From Treponema sp. (GTDB taxonomy: Bacteria; Spirochaetota; Spirochaetia; Treponematales; Treponemataceae), in the NCBI GenBank assembly GCA_024402535.1, contig JAKSTN010000013.1, forward strand, positions 1-64,000: a stretch of DNA of 64,000 nucleotides. Direction: 5' to 3'. Below, piece by piece: positions 17,736 to 25,582 of this stretch (positions are counted from its first letter, which is position 1; every line of letters begins with the position of its first letter). Under the pieces are notes generated by a model. That model made no database searches. It was not told the DNA's origin and was given only the letters and a program-made list of their open reading frames with translations. Both the position numbers and the translations under genes were made by a program.

Positions 17736-18452
17736 TCAGTATAGCGATTTATAGGAATAAATACACCCGCAATATTCTTGTCTGAAAAGATTGTATTCTT
17801 CGCTAAGTTCAAGGCTTCGTCTGAAGCCTCCATTCTTTTTGAAATCTGATATAAGCCAGGCAGGATCTCCGTCTTTTGCAGGCGGAAGTTCAATGGCGTT
17901 TCCCTTTAGGGAACGGTATTCTGTGGTGCCTGCAAGTTCCATTCCTATAGAGTTGATTTGTTCAGCATCTTTGAAAGGACTGATGGAAAGTGTAGTACAA
18001 AAGTAGTCAAAACCATGGTTTTTGGCGAAATTGTATGTACATTTTAAGCGTAATTCGTAGCAGCGGTGGCATCTCTGGCCTTTTTCGGGTTCTTCTGCGA
18101 TGAAAGGTTCATTTCGCACGTTTATGGCAGAGTAATATTCTTCAGGATCATACGGAAGTACCACAACTTTCACTTTGTTTTCAAGAACAGGAGGAAAATG
18201 TGTATACAAAGTCTGCAGTTCCGAAAGTCGGCGTTCATATTCTGCGGCCGGGTAAATATTCGGATTGTAATACAAAACGGTCACATCGAAGTATTCTGCA
18301 AGATATTCAAGGACATAACTGGAACATGGTCCGCAGCAAGCGTGAAGACAAAGTGTAGGACGTTCTCCGGATTTTTTGATTCTGGAAATAACGTTTTCAA
18401 GAGACTTTTGATAATTATGATTCCGCTCGCTGGATTTCTGCAGATATTCCAT
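17736..18452 (-). CDS. queH: Epoxyqueuosine reductase QueH
   Basis: The 238-residue product has the QueH (DUF208) cysteine motifs: LHACCGPCSS near the N-terminus, CHRCYELRL in the middle and YCGC near the C-terminus. These ligate the iron-sulfur cluster and metal used in the last step of queuosine tRNA modification. I chose the ATG at 18452 because TATAAT at 18459-18464 on the minus strand ends 6 nt before it; the longer frame to 18506 would run through this promoter. No Shine-Dalgarno is present, so a leaderless message is likely. argA follows after 4 nt, so the two form an operon. Confidence 0.9.
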   Translation of the reverse strand: MEYLQKSSERNHNYQKSLENVISRIKKSGERPTLCLHACCGPCSSYVLEYLAEYFDVTVLYYNPNIYPAAEYERRLSELQTLYTHFPPVLENKVKVVVLPYDPEEYYSAINVRNEPFIAEEPEKGQRCHRCYELRLKCTYNFAKNHGFDYFCTTLSISPFKDAEQINSIGMELAGTTEYRSLKGNAIELPPAKDGDPAWLISDFKKNGGFRRSLELSEEYNLFRQEYCGCIYSYKSLY

Positions 18453-18458
18453 AAGATG

Positions 18459-18533
18459 ATTATATAAAAACGTTTCAGAAAAAAACACTATGAAAAAAAA
18501 ATGCATTGCAGGATAAAATAGTTAAACGTTTAA
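18459..18533. promoter_or_regulatory. Divergent promoter with two AAACGTTT palindromes
   Basis: On the minus strand TATAAT (18459-18464) serves queH. On the plus strand TAAAAT (18514-18519) fits the esterase. AAACGTTT at 18468-18475 lies in the queH promoter spacer, and TTAAACGTTTAA at 18522-18533 lies where esterase transcription should begin. CG-centred palindromes of this kind are typical operators of LacI-family regulators, so sugar control is plausible. Confidence 0.5.
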
Positions 18534-18552
18534 ATAACATCAGGAGAACAAA

Positions 18553-19530
18553 ATGAAAAAAACATTTGCTAAAATCTTATTTATTGGAGGATTAATTATG
18601 ACAGTTGCAATGAATACATCATGTGGTACAACTTCGAATGAAGCAAAATATGCAGGCCAGGTGAAAACGGAAAAAAAGGCTCCGTCAAATGAACCTCCTT
18701 CTGCGGAAGAAATGAAAGCTGAAAAAATCATGCGTAATGATGACGGAATTGCAGTTTATCCGCCAAAAACTTATATGAATAATCACTGGGATTTGATACC
18801 AGGCAAGCTGGTACATACAAATTATTATTCCAGTGTCTGTGAAAAAAATAAAAACATTGCTGTTCTGCTTCCTGCAAATTATTCAGAAGAAAAACAGTAT
18901 CCTGTGCTTTATGTTTTCCACGGCTACTGGGGAAATGAAATGTCTATGGTAGGAACTCAGGTTCTTATTAATAATATGATTAGCATGGGTGACGCAAAAG
19001 AAATGATTGTTGTTTATCCATTCATCTATTCAAGTAAGACAAAAAATCAGTGTACTGGTTTTGGGGAACCTGAAGACTGGGCTGCCTATGACAATTGTAT
19101 AAATGAAGTTGTTGAAGATGTTATGCCTTGGCTCAAAGCAAATTATTCTGTTCTTGAAGGACGTGAAAATACAGCAGTGTGCGGATTCAGTATGGGCGGT
19201 CGTGAAGCCTTGTCTATCGGAGTAGCACATCCTGAACTGTTCGGCTATGTTGCCGCTATGGCACCAGCTCCTGGAGTAATTCCAAACACAATGCATCCTG
19301 GTCAGTTTAAGGAAGAAGATTTCAAATTCCCTGCAGACCTTACTCCAAAAGTTCTGATGATCTGTGTAGGAGATGTAGACGGTGTTGTAACTTTCTATCC
19401 TTCAACTTATCATGCAGCTTTGAAAAAGAATGGTGTTGAACATTTCTGGTGGATGGTTCCAGGAAGCGATCACGGAGACCCTGCAATTTCCAGCGGCCTT
19501 TTCAATTTCTGCGAAAGAATTTTTAAATAA
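18553..19530 (+). CDS. CE1-type esterase lipoprotein
   Basis: The 325-residue product is a predicted lipoprotein (Cys24 in NTSC) with a short Pro/Glu-rich linker to about residue 60 and an alpha/beta-hydrolase domain. The nucleophile is S213 in CGFSMGGREAL, the acid D274 or D276 in CVGDVDG, and the base H307 in PGSDHGD. The oxyanion region is YVFHGYWG. This pattern fits feruloyl or acetylxylan esterases of family CE1, which strip ester groups from plant xylan outside the cytoplasm. A good AGGAG precedes the start. The operator-like palindrome upstream suggests sugar-responsive control. The ester specificity is not known. Confidence 0.85.
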   Translation: MKKTFAKILFIGGLIMTVAMNTSCGTTSNEAKYAGQVKTEKKAPSNEPPSAEEMKAEKIMRNDDGIAVYPPKTYMNNHWDLIPGKLVHTNYYSSVCEKNKNIAVLLPANYSEEKQYPVLYVFHGYWGNEMSMVGTQVLINNMISMGDAKEMIVVYPFIYSSKTKNQCTGFGEPEDWAAYDNCINEVVEDVMPWLKANYSVLEGRENTAVCGFSMGGREALSIGVAHPELFGYVAAMAPAPGVIPNTMHPGQFKEEDFKFPADLTPKVLMICVGDVDGVVTFYPSTYHAALKKNGVEHFWWMVPGSDHGDPAISSGLFNFCERIFK

Positions 19531-19974
19531 ATGAATAAATATAGATTTGGTTTTGATTTCCGGGGTCTTCTCTTATTTGTTCTGGTAATGATTCCAAATT
19601 TTATCTGGTTCGCACTTCCAGCTCCAAATGATGTTTTGCGTGCTGAATCAATTACTCCGGTAATTGATGTTATAGGAAGTGTGGCCCAGGTTATGTTTAT
19701 TGCCGCAATGTGTATGCTGGTTAGAAAAGATGTAGAAAAAATCAGATTTACTAAACTAATAATTGCGGTGTTTATAATGGTTATCTTATATTTTACAGGC
19801 TGGATTTTATACTATTGTGGTTTTGTAAATCCAGCTGTAATTATCCTTTTGACACTACCGCCTTGTGGTGCATTTATTTTTTACACCGTCGACAGAAAAA
19901 ATTTTATTTCATTAATTCCCGCTGTAGTTTTCACAATATGCCATATAATTTATGGAGTAGTGAATTTTATTTAA
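19531..19974 (+). CDS. Small integral membrane protein of unknown function
   Basis: The 147-residue product has four or five hydrophobic segments (around residues 11-30, 45-62, 76-95, 102-118 and 127-145) and few charged loops. I recognise no family motif. It starts right after the esterase stop (no gap), so it is translated from the same message. Confidence 0.7.
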   Translation: MNKYRFGFDFRGLLLFVLVMIPNFIWFALPAPNDVLRAESITPVIDVIGSVAQVMFIAAMCMLVRKDVEKIRFTKLIIAVFIMVILYFTGWILYYCGFVNPAVIILLTLPPCGAFIFYTVDRKNFISLIPAVVFTICHIIYGVVNFI

Positions 19975-19987
19975 TAGAGAATTTAAA

Positions 19988-20137
19988 ATGAACAAAGACT
20001 GGTCAGAAAAAAACAAAGAGTTTCAGAAACTGATTTCAAAAGAAACAACATTTAAAGAAGGTATAAAAGTGCTTCTTGAATGGCGTGCAACTCTTTTTGA
20101 ACAGATTGCGAATTTTCCTGCAATCACTGTTTTTTAG
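19988..20137 (+). pseudogene. Truncated DinB-like gene remnant
   Basis: An ATG opens 49 codons (MNKDWSEKNKEFQKL, then KEGIKVLLEWRATLFEQI) that resemble the first helix of DinB/DUF664-type four-helix proteins, which are normally about 150-170 residues. The frame then stops at TAG, and no continuation is visible in other frames. It is probably the 5' end of a deleted gene. Confidence 0.4.
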
Positions 20138-20144
20138 GAGAATT

Positions 20145-20290
20145 GTGCGGCTGCTGGGAATGCGAGAAAATCCTGATATGCAGAAAATTCAAGAAGTTCT
20201 TGATGGGGATGAAGAAAAATCTTTTTATTCCTAGCTTGCTTTTGTTATGGAAGTGGACGAGAAGATAATCGGACAGAAATGGGATTTGGG
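20145..20290 (+). pseudogene. Decayed acetyltransferase-like fragment
   Basis: In one frame GTG at 20145 gives VRLLGMRENPDMQKIQ and so on. An in-frame TAG at 20232-20234 interrupts it, and the same frame continues as LAFVMEVDEKIIGQKW. The second part looks like the central strand pair of a GNAT acetyltransferase. The nonsense codon and the missing C-terminus indicate a dead gene. The assignment rests on a short match. Confidence 0.3.
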
Positions 20291-20380
20291 GCAGTCTGTT
20301 TTGAAGGCAACATCGATTTTACGGAAAAAGTGGATGATTTTTGTCATCCTCTTTTTTTTATTCTGGTGTATATTAAGAAT

Positions 20381-22279
20381 ATGGATAATTTATTTTGTGA
20401 AGTAAGAACTATTGATGACACAGAATGCACTTATGTTTCAGCTGAAAAACTTAATATTAATTTAACAGCAGAAAAAGTTTCATCTGATCAATTAAAATCT
20501 GTCTATCAGATCACCTTGAAAAATGAAAACACAAAGTCTTTTTCAGGTGTAATTCATATAAAAGTTGCCCGAGCTTTTTCTAATCCTAAATTTTTCATGC
20601 CGGGTTATATGTACAATCGTAATACAGCCGACATGCCTTCTTCCGGCCGCAAAGCTTTTCCCCGTATCCGGAAAGGCGGCAGTAAAATGCCTGAATCTGA
20701 GTTTTTCATGACCAGAAGCGACCGTCTGGCAGAACCTGTCAGTCTTATTTATGGTGATAGAAAAGTTTTAGGACTTGCTGCAGAGCCTGGAATTACTAGA
20801 GGTTTTTCCTGCAATATAAATGACAATGGTCTTGCCAGTGCAGGTTATACACTTGGTTACGAAAATGCTCCATGGCTATTTGTACAGACCGCTACTGTAA
20901 AAGAACGGGCACCTCTTACTTCCGAAAACACTTTTACCCTGGAAGCCGGCGCAGATTTTTCTTTCAGTCTTACAGTTTATGATTATGCTGCAGAAGATGA
21001 ACGTGCAGTTTACGAAGCAATTGAAGATGTTTACTGGCAGTATCATCAGGCTCCAAGAAAAATTGAGGGCATGGATTCAAAAAAAGCAGTTTCCTTGTTG
21101 AGTGCTGCAATCCGCGATTATTCATGGCTTGAAGAAGAAAAGATTTATTCAGGGTTTGTTTATGACAGACCGGATGGACTTGCTTACAACCGAATCCCGT
21201 CTTTAACCTGGACAAACGGACTGGCTGTGGCAGTTCCTATGCTCATGGCGGCAAATAATCAGAATGATGAAAAAGCTCGCGAACAGAGTCTCACTTTCAT
21301 TTCAAAAATGATAAACGAAAGTTACAATCCTGATTCCGGCTTCATGTATGAAAGTGTGGTAGACGGGAAATATACTGCCCGCGGCTGGTGGTATGATGGA
21401 ATGCATTCCGGTGGGCATAGTTCTTATTTAAACGGACAGGCCATCTATTATATTCTGAAAGCCTACGCCAACGAAAAGCAAAAGAGAAATATTGATCATT
21501 CAGATTGGCTTGATTTTGCACAGCTTGTTGTTTCCAAAATGAATACCACTCTTAACACCGACTTTGAGTATCCTTTTGCTATGTCAGAAAAAACAGGAGC
21601 AGGACTGGAGTACGATTCAATGGGTGGTGCCTGGTTTCTTGCTGCAACTGCCATGTACGAACTGCAGAGCGGAGACACCACCTGGATCAGTCAGCTTTTG
21701 AAAACCGAAGAATATTATTACCGCCACTTTGTAAGTAAAGTTGAATGCTACGGCGGCCCTCTTGATACGGACAAGGCTGTGGACAGCGAAGGCATTTTAA
21801 GTTTTGTGAGGGCAGCAAGAATCCTTCATGAACTTACAGGTCATGATTATCTTCTGGATCATCTGCGGGACGCTCTGTATTATGAGTTTACTTTCAAGCT
21901 TGGGTACAACACGGAGGTTACTGTTCGACCTTTAAGTGAAATCGGGTGGTCCAGCTGCGGAGGAAGCATCACTTCTGTAGCAAATCCTCACATTCATCCA
22001 ATGTCCAGCACAATAATTGATGAAATGGCATATTACCTTAAATTCCGTCAGGACAAATACATTGCAAGCAGAATGGAAGATACAATCGGTTGGGGACTTC
22101 AGACCTTCAACACAAAAGATAAGGAATATGGCTATGGAAAACCAGGATGGATGTCGGAACGTTTTTGTTTTTGCCAGGGGCTTCTGGTTGAAAAATATCC
22201 TGACGGTGAAATTGCCAGTACCTGGTTTGCCTTAATGGCCTGGGCCGCTGCCAGTATTATTGAAGGCTTTGTGAATTGA
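20381..22279 (+). CDS. Six-hairpin-barrel protein, possible glycoside hydrolase of unknown family
   Basis: From the ATG at 20381 the product has about 632 residues: a beta-rich N-terminal half, then a helical second half (from about 250) with repeated aromatic motifs such as RGWWYDGMHSGGHSSYLNG, YDSMGGAWFLAATAMYEL and GYGKPGWMSERFCFCQG. The layout resembles (alpha/alpha)6 barrels of sugar-cleaving enzymes. Candidate acids are D and E in these loops, but I cannot place a known family. There is no signal peptide. I prefer this start because TATATT (20369-20374) ends 6 nt upstream and the longer frame runs through decayed sequence. It is probably monocistronic and leaderless. Confidence 0.7.
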   Translation: MDNLFCEVRTIDDTECTYVSAEKLNINLTAEKVSSDQLKSVYQITLKNENTKSFSGVIHIKVARAFSNPKFFMPGYMYNRNTADMPSSGRKAFPRIRKGGSKMPESEFFMTRSDRLAEPVSLIYGDRKVLGLAAEPGITRGFSCNINDNGLASAGYTLGYENAPWLFVQTATVKERAPLTSENTFTLEAGADFSFSLTVYDYAAEDERAVYEAIEDVYWQYHQAPRKIEGMDSKKAVSLLSAAIRDYSWLEEEKIYSGFVYDRPDGLAYNRIPSLTWTNGLAVAVPMLMAANNQNDEKAREQSLTFISKMINESYNPDSGFMYESVVDGKYTARGWWYDGMHSGGHSSYLNGQAIYYILKAYANEKQKRNIDHSDWLDFAQLVVSKMNTTLNTDFEYPFAMSEKTGAGLEYDSMGGAWFLAATAMYELQSGDTTWISQLLKTEEYYYRHFVSKVECYGGPLDTDKAVDSEGILSFVRAARILHELTGHDYLLDHLRDALYYEFTFKLGYNTEVTVRPLSEIGWSSCGGSITSVANPHIHPMSSTIIDEMAYYLKFRQDKYIASRMEDTIGWGLQTFNTKDKEYGYGKPGWMSERFCFCQGLLVEKYPDGEIASTWFALMAWAAASIIEGFVN

Positions 22280-22412
22280 ATGTTCCAAATAAAATTCCTG
22301 ATAACTATTTTAATTTTTTCCTTAGCATTATACCATGCAATTGGCTATAAATTAGTGCGACTTGAGTTTTTTATAGTTGATTTTGAAGATTTCATCTAAA
22401 TTATTGCCATTT

Positions 22413-22545
22413 GCGCAAGGGATTGGAGCCACGCGAAGCGGCCACTGGACTGAGCGGAACAGACGCGGTAGCGGATGTGCAGCGAGGGAAGCGGCTGGAG
22501 CGACAGCGTAATGGCGGAAAGCCCGACCCCGCAGGAGATGCGCCC
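22413..22545 (-). repeat. GC-rich intergenic repeat, copy 2
   Basis: Read on the minus strand, this block begins TTGGGCGC, contains GGGGTCGGGCTTTCCGC and ends GCTCCAATCCCTTGCGC, matching the block at 11167-11306 at both ends and in the middle. The inner part differs. It lies between two convergent genes; no gene is seen in the 322-bp gap. Confidence 0.7.
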
Positions 22546-22548
22546 AAA

Positions 22549-22583
22549 AAAAAAAGGAGATGACCATTTTGATCATCCCCTTC
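22549..22583 (-). terminator. Rho-independent terminator of the UMP kinase gene
   Basis: On the minus strand a stem of about ten pairs (GGGGATGATC with GGTCATCTCC, loop AAAT) is followed directly by a run of ten T. It begins about 20 nt after the pyrH stop. Confidence 0.8.
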
Positions 22584-22601
22584 TTTTGAAAATAAAACTG
22601 C

Positions 22602-23288
22602 TTAGCAGCCGATTGTAGTGCCGACATAATCCTGGTCGTTCAGGATTGCTTTGATGTTTGCGATATTTTTTCCGCCTGCGCAGATAACTTTCATTCCAAG
22701 TTCAGAAGCTTTCTTTGAAGCGATAGGATCGAAAGGACAGTTCTTTCCTGGAACCCATTCATCACCAACCATTTTGCGGAAGTCTTCCCAGCTGATTGAA
22801 TCGATTGGAGTTGCATCAGGATTTTTGCGTGGATCATCTGTGTAAACTTTTTCGATGTTTGAAAGGTTTACGACTGTTTTTGCGTCGAACTTTTCGCCAA
22901 GGAAAACAGCGTCTGTGTCTGTTGAGAATCCTGGTTTCCATCCTGCAGCCAGAAGAACCTGACCGTCGAATTTAACATCTTCAGTTGGATTGTAAACAAC
23001 GTCGTTTTTGCAGTAGTCACCGAAACAGGCTTTTACCAGCTGGGCATTCAGACGTGTTGTCATGATTCCGATCCAGTCTGCTGAGCTGTTGTCTGCATCA
23101 GCACAAACTTCTTTGTAAGCGTTCTGGTAAAAACGTGCAGGTGCACCGCCACCAACAACCAGAATAAGGCGGTTTGATTTATCAGCATCCAGCCATTCTT
23201 TTGCCATTTCCACAAAAGCTTTGAGGAATGGTGCATCCGGTTTTTCCGGAACAACGATTGAACCACCAAGTGAAAGTACTTTAGTCAT
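22602..23288 (-). CDS. pyrH: UMP kinase, archaeal/spirochaete type
   Basis: The 228-residue product is an amino-acid-kinase fold protein with SLGGSIVVPEKPDAPFLK at the N-terminus, VVGGGAPARFYQNAY, and LAAGWKPGFSTDTDAV for the UMP site. It ends with NLSNIEKVYTDDPRKNPDA and SKKASELGMKVICAGGKN. This matches the archaeal branch of PyrH more than the usual bacterial branch, which begins with a KLSGE motif. It phosphorylates UMP to UDP in the cytoplasm. GGAG precedes the start by about 7 nt. It lies downstream of nucleoside-type transporter genes on the same strand, but 270 bp of repeats separate them. The function is well supported. Confidence 0.88.
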   Translation of the reverse strand: MTKVLSLGGSIVVPEKPDAPFLKAFVEMAKEWLDADKSNRLILVVGGGAPARFYQNAYKEVCADADNSSADWIGIMTTRLNAQLVKACFGDYCKNDVVYNPTEDVKFDGQVLLAAGWKPGFSTDTDAVFLGEKFDAKTVVNLSNIEKVYTDDPRKNPDATPIDSISWEDFRKMVGDEWVPGKNCPFDPIASKKASELGMKVICAGGKNIANIKAILNDQDYVGTTIGC

Positions 23289-23323
23289 ATATATCTCCTT
23301 TGTAAAAAAAATACTAAGTTACT

Positions 23324-23433
23324 TTGAAAAATGGGTCCCAGCAACGCGAATTCGTGTCTGTGAAGGCATGTGTCCTCGGTCAGAGACCTGCGGGATGCCT
23401 TCTAGCCACGATTCGCTGCGTCCCATTTTTCAA
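23324..23433. repeat. Large imperfect palindrome with 12-bp terminal inverted repeats
   Basis: TTGAAAAATGGG (23324-23335) is the exact complement of 23422-23433. Further inside, GAAGGCAT pairs with ATGCCTTC, and the arms share CAGC and a CGAAT-like motif. The element lies between the permease operon and pyrH on the minus strand. No gene is seen within it. Confidence 0.65.
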
Positions 23434-23444
23434 TTTAATAATTA

Positions 23445-23552
23445 CTTTTCCAAAGGAGATGTCTCTGACTTTGGAAAAGGGGTCCGGGGTGGAACCCCGG
23501 AGAAGGGGGTGTGGAGGCAACGAAGTGCCGACCAGGGGGAAGGCTTTCCCCC
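23445..23552. repeat. Cluster of three GC-rich hairpins
   Basis: Three perfect stems follow each other: CTTTTCCAAA with its complement (23445-23454/23470-23479), CCGGGGT/ACCCCGG (23484-23490/23494-23500) and GGGGGAA/TTCCCCC (23535-23541/23546-23552). They fill the rest of the spacer after the second permease gene. One may terminate the transporter operon, but the combination looks like a composite repeat. Confidence 0.6.
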
Positions 23553-23558
23553 TCCACT

Positions 23559-24503
23559 TTATCTTTCTTCGCGGAAGTAAGAGTTTCCAAGGGCTGCCGG
23601 AGCCTGGTATTCTTTTTTCTTCTGAAGACTGATGAAAATCAATACTACAATTGTAGCGATGTACGGAAGCATGTCCAGGATAATTGAGTTCATTTTGATT
23701 CCAAGGAGTGAAGCGCCCTGGAACTTGAAGCCCAGCCCCTGGAGGGCGCCGAAAAGGTAAGCGGCAACGATGGCTTTAAGAGGGTTCCAGGTACAGAAAA
23801 TAATCAGGGCAACGGCAATCCATCCGGCGCCGGCAGTGATGTTTTCAAGCCAGCTTGGAACGAAAACCAGTGAAAGGTATGCTCCGCCAAGTCCGCAAAG
23901 GAAACCGCCTGTAAGTACGTTTGCGTATTTGATTGCAGTTACAGGAATGCCAGAACTGTCGGCAGCGGCAGGGTTTTCACCAATGGCACGCATGCTGAGC
24001 CCGATTCTGGTTTTATACATGTAAACATAAATGAGAACTGCAAAAATCAGGGACATGTAAACATAAATGCTCTGATCAAAGAACACAGGTCCGATTAATG
24101 GAATCTTGCTGAAAAGAGGAATTGCTTTTGGAGCAAAGAAATTGCGGAAGCTTTCTGTAAGTGCTTTGCCGGAAAGGAACTCGTTGAAAAGTCCTGCAAC
24201 GCCGGTTCCGAAAGTTGTAAGAACGATACCGGTTACAGTCTGGTTTCCTTTAAGTGTGATTGAGATAAAGCCGTAGATTGCGGCGCCTGCCATTCCGGCA
24301 AGTCCTGCAACCAGCATGGACAGGTAAGGATTATTTGTTACAAGGGCTGTGGCAAAACCTGCGGCAGCGCCCATCAGCATCATACCTTCAATACCAAGGT
24401 TTGAGTTTCCAACTTTTTCACAAAGGATTCCCCCAAGGATTGCCAGAAGGATGTGAGTTCCCATTTGAACTGAAGTCTGCAGAAAAAGTGTAAGAGCCAG
24501 CAT
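23559..24503 (-). CDS. Nucleoside-type ABC transporter permease (second subunit)
   Basis: The 314-residue product has about eight to nine membrane segments and the family motif EGMMLMGAAAGF, then SMRAIGENPAAADSSGI, the cytoplasmic coupling segment of BPD_transp_2 permeases. It matches the YufQ/NupQ subunit of basic-membrane-protein (BMP) type nucleoside importers. AGGAGG lies upstream, and the ATG overlaps the stop of the first permease gene by one base (TAATG), so translation is coupled. The cognate binding protein gene is not in this window. The purine or pyrimidine nucleoside substrate is inferred from family. Confidence 0.88.
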   Translation of the reverse strand: MLALTLFLQTSVQMGTHILLAILGGILCEKVGNSNLGIEGMMLMGAAAGFATALVTNNPYLSMLVAGLAGMAGAAIYGFISITLKGNQTVTGIVLTTFGTGVAGLFNEFLSGKALTESFRNFFAPKAIPLFSKIPLIGPVFFDQSIYVYMSLIFAVLIYVYMYKTRIGLSMRAIGENPAAADSSGIPVTAIKYANVLTGGFLCGLGGAYLSLVFVPSWLENITAGAGWIAVALIIFCTWNPLKAIVAAYLFGALQGLGFKFQGASLLGIKMNSIILDMLPYIATIVVLIFISLQKKKEYQAPAALGNSYFREER

Positions 24504-25579
24504 TATTTTTCCTCCTGTGATTCATTAGAGTTTGTTTTGTTAGAGGTCCATACAAATTTGTACTTAAGGAAGAATTCGCTTCCAAGTACAAAGAAAATAA
24601 TGATTCCCTGAATTACCTGAGCCATTGTTGGCTGAATTCCCATTGAAGCCTGAAGTCCGCCACCGCCCTGAATCAGCATGCTGAACAGGAATGAAACAAC
24701 GGTGATGATGATTGGATTCAGCTGACCAAGCCATGTAGTAATAACGGCTGTGAAACCCATACCGCCGGAAAGCTGATAGGTAAGGGATTTTTCCATTGCC
24801 GAAGCCTGCATCATTCCAGCCATACCACACAGGGCGCCGGAAATGAAAACAGTGATGAAAGTTACTTTTGCAACGTTGATTCCGGCGTAGCGGGCTGTTG
24901 CTTTACTTTCGCCGATAACATCAATTTCGTAGCCAAGCTTTGTTTTTCTGAAAAGAACAAAAATAAGTGCAACACAGATCAAAGTGATGATCCACCCGAT
25001 ATGGAAGCCGCCAATTTTTGGAAGGATTGCTGCATCCGGGAATTTCGGCATGCGAGGGAATCCGTCAGGGCGTTTCCATGGTCCGAACTGAAGATATGTG
25101 ACCCATTTTGTAGCGATGTAGTTCAGCATAAGGGTTACCAGTGTTTCGCTTGCTCCCCACTTGTTCTTAAAGAATGAAGCAAGTGTTGCCCAGAGTCCGC
25201 CGCAGATAATTGCGGCAAGGAACATAAGCGGAATCATTACAGGCATTGGAAGTCCCGGGCATTTGAATGCAACCAGAGCGGCACCGAAGGCACCCATGTA
25301 GAACTGGCCGTCGGCACCAATGTTCCAGAACTTCATGCGGAATGACATTGCAATACCAAGTGAGAGCATAGTCAAAGGAATTGCTTTGTGCACAGTCTGC
25401 TGAAGGTAATATTTTTTTCCGATGGAACCGGTAATGATTTTCCAGAAAACCATGAAAGGATTTTTTCCCATACAGGCAATGACAATGCCTGAAGCAATAA
25501 GAGAAAGCACAACTGCCGAAATGCGGAGCAGCCGTTCTTTCATTTTTGAAGGTTCATTTTTTGCAACTATATGTAACAC
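24503..25579 (-). CDS. Nucleoside-type ABC transporter permease (first subunit)
   Basis: The 358-residue product has about nine membrane segments. It carries the family signature IGADGQFYMGAFGAAL and a loop near GESKATARYAGINVAKV that should contact the ATPase. It matches the YufP/NupP subunit. The start is GTG with AGGAG 6 nt upstream, placed inside the end of the ATPase gene; the gap to that gene is 3 nt. The N-terminal 15 residues before the first membrane helix are basic. It forms a heterodimer with the next gene product. Confidence 0.88.
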   Translation of the reverse strand: MLHIVAKNEPSKMKERLLRISAVVLSLIASGIVIACMGKNPFMVFWKIITGSIGKKYYLQQTVHKAIPLTMLSLGIAMSFRMKFWNIGADGQFYMGAFGAALVAFKCPGLPMPVMIPLMFLAAIICGGLWATLASFFKNKWGASETLVTLMLNYIATKWVTYLQFGPWKRPDGFPRMPKFPDAAILPKIGGFHIGWIITLICVALIFVLFRKTKLGYEIDVIGESKATARYAGINVAKVTFITVFISGALCGMAGMMQASAMEKSLTYQLSGGMGFTAVITTWLGQLNPIIITVVSFLFSMLIQGGGGLQASMGIQPTMAQVIQGIIIFFVLGSEFFLKYKFVWTSNKTNSNESQEEK

Positions 25580-25582
25580 GAC

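Noticed and set aside
17732-17893. Longer N-terminus of ArgA starting at 17893
   Set aside because: It would overlap most of the QueH C-terminal coding region, and the start at 17731 follows the QueH stop by 4 nt and matches the usual ArgA beginning.
22413-23552. Insertion sequence or prophage remnant
   Set aside because: Terminal repeats exist, but no transposase, integrase or phage frame is present; miniature or palindromic repeats are the most that can be claimed.
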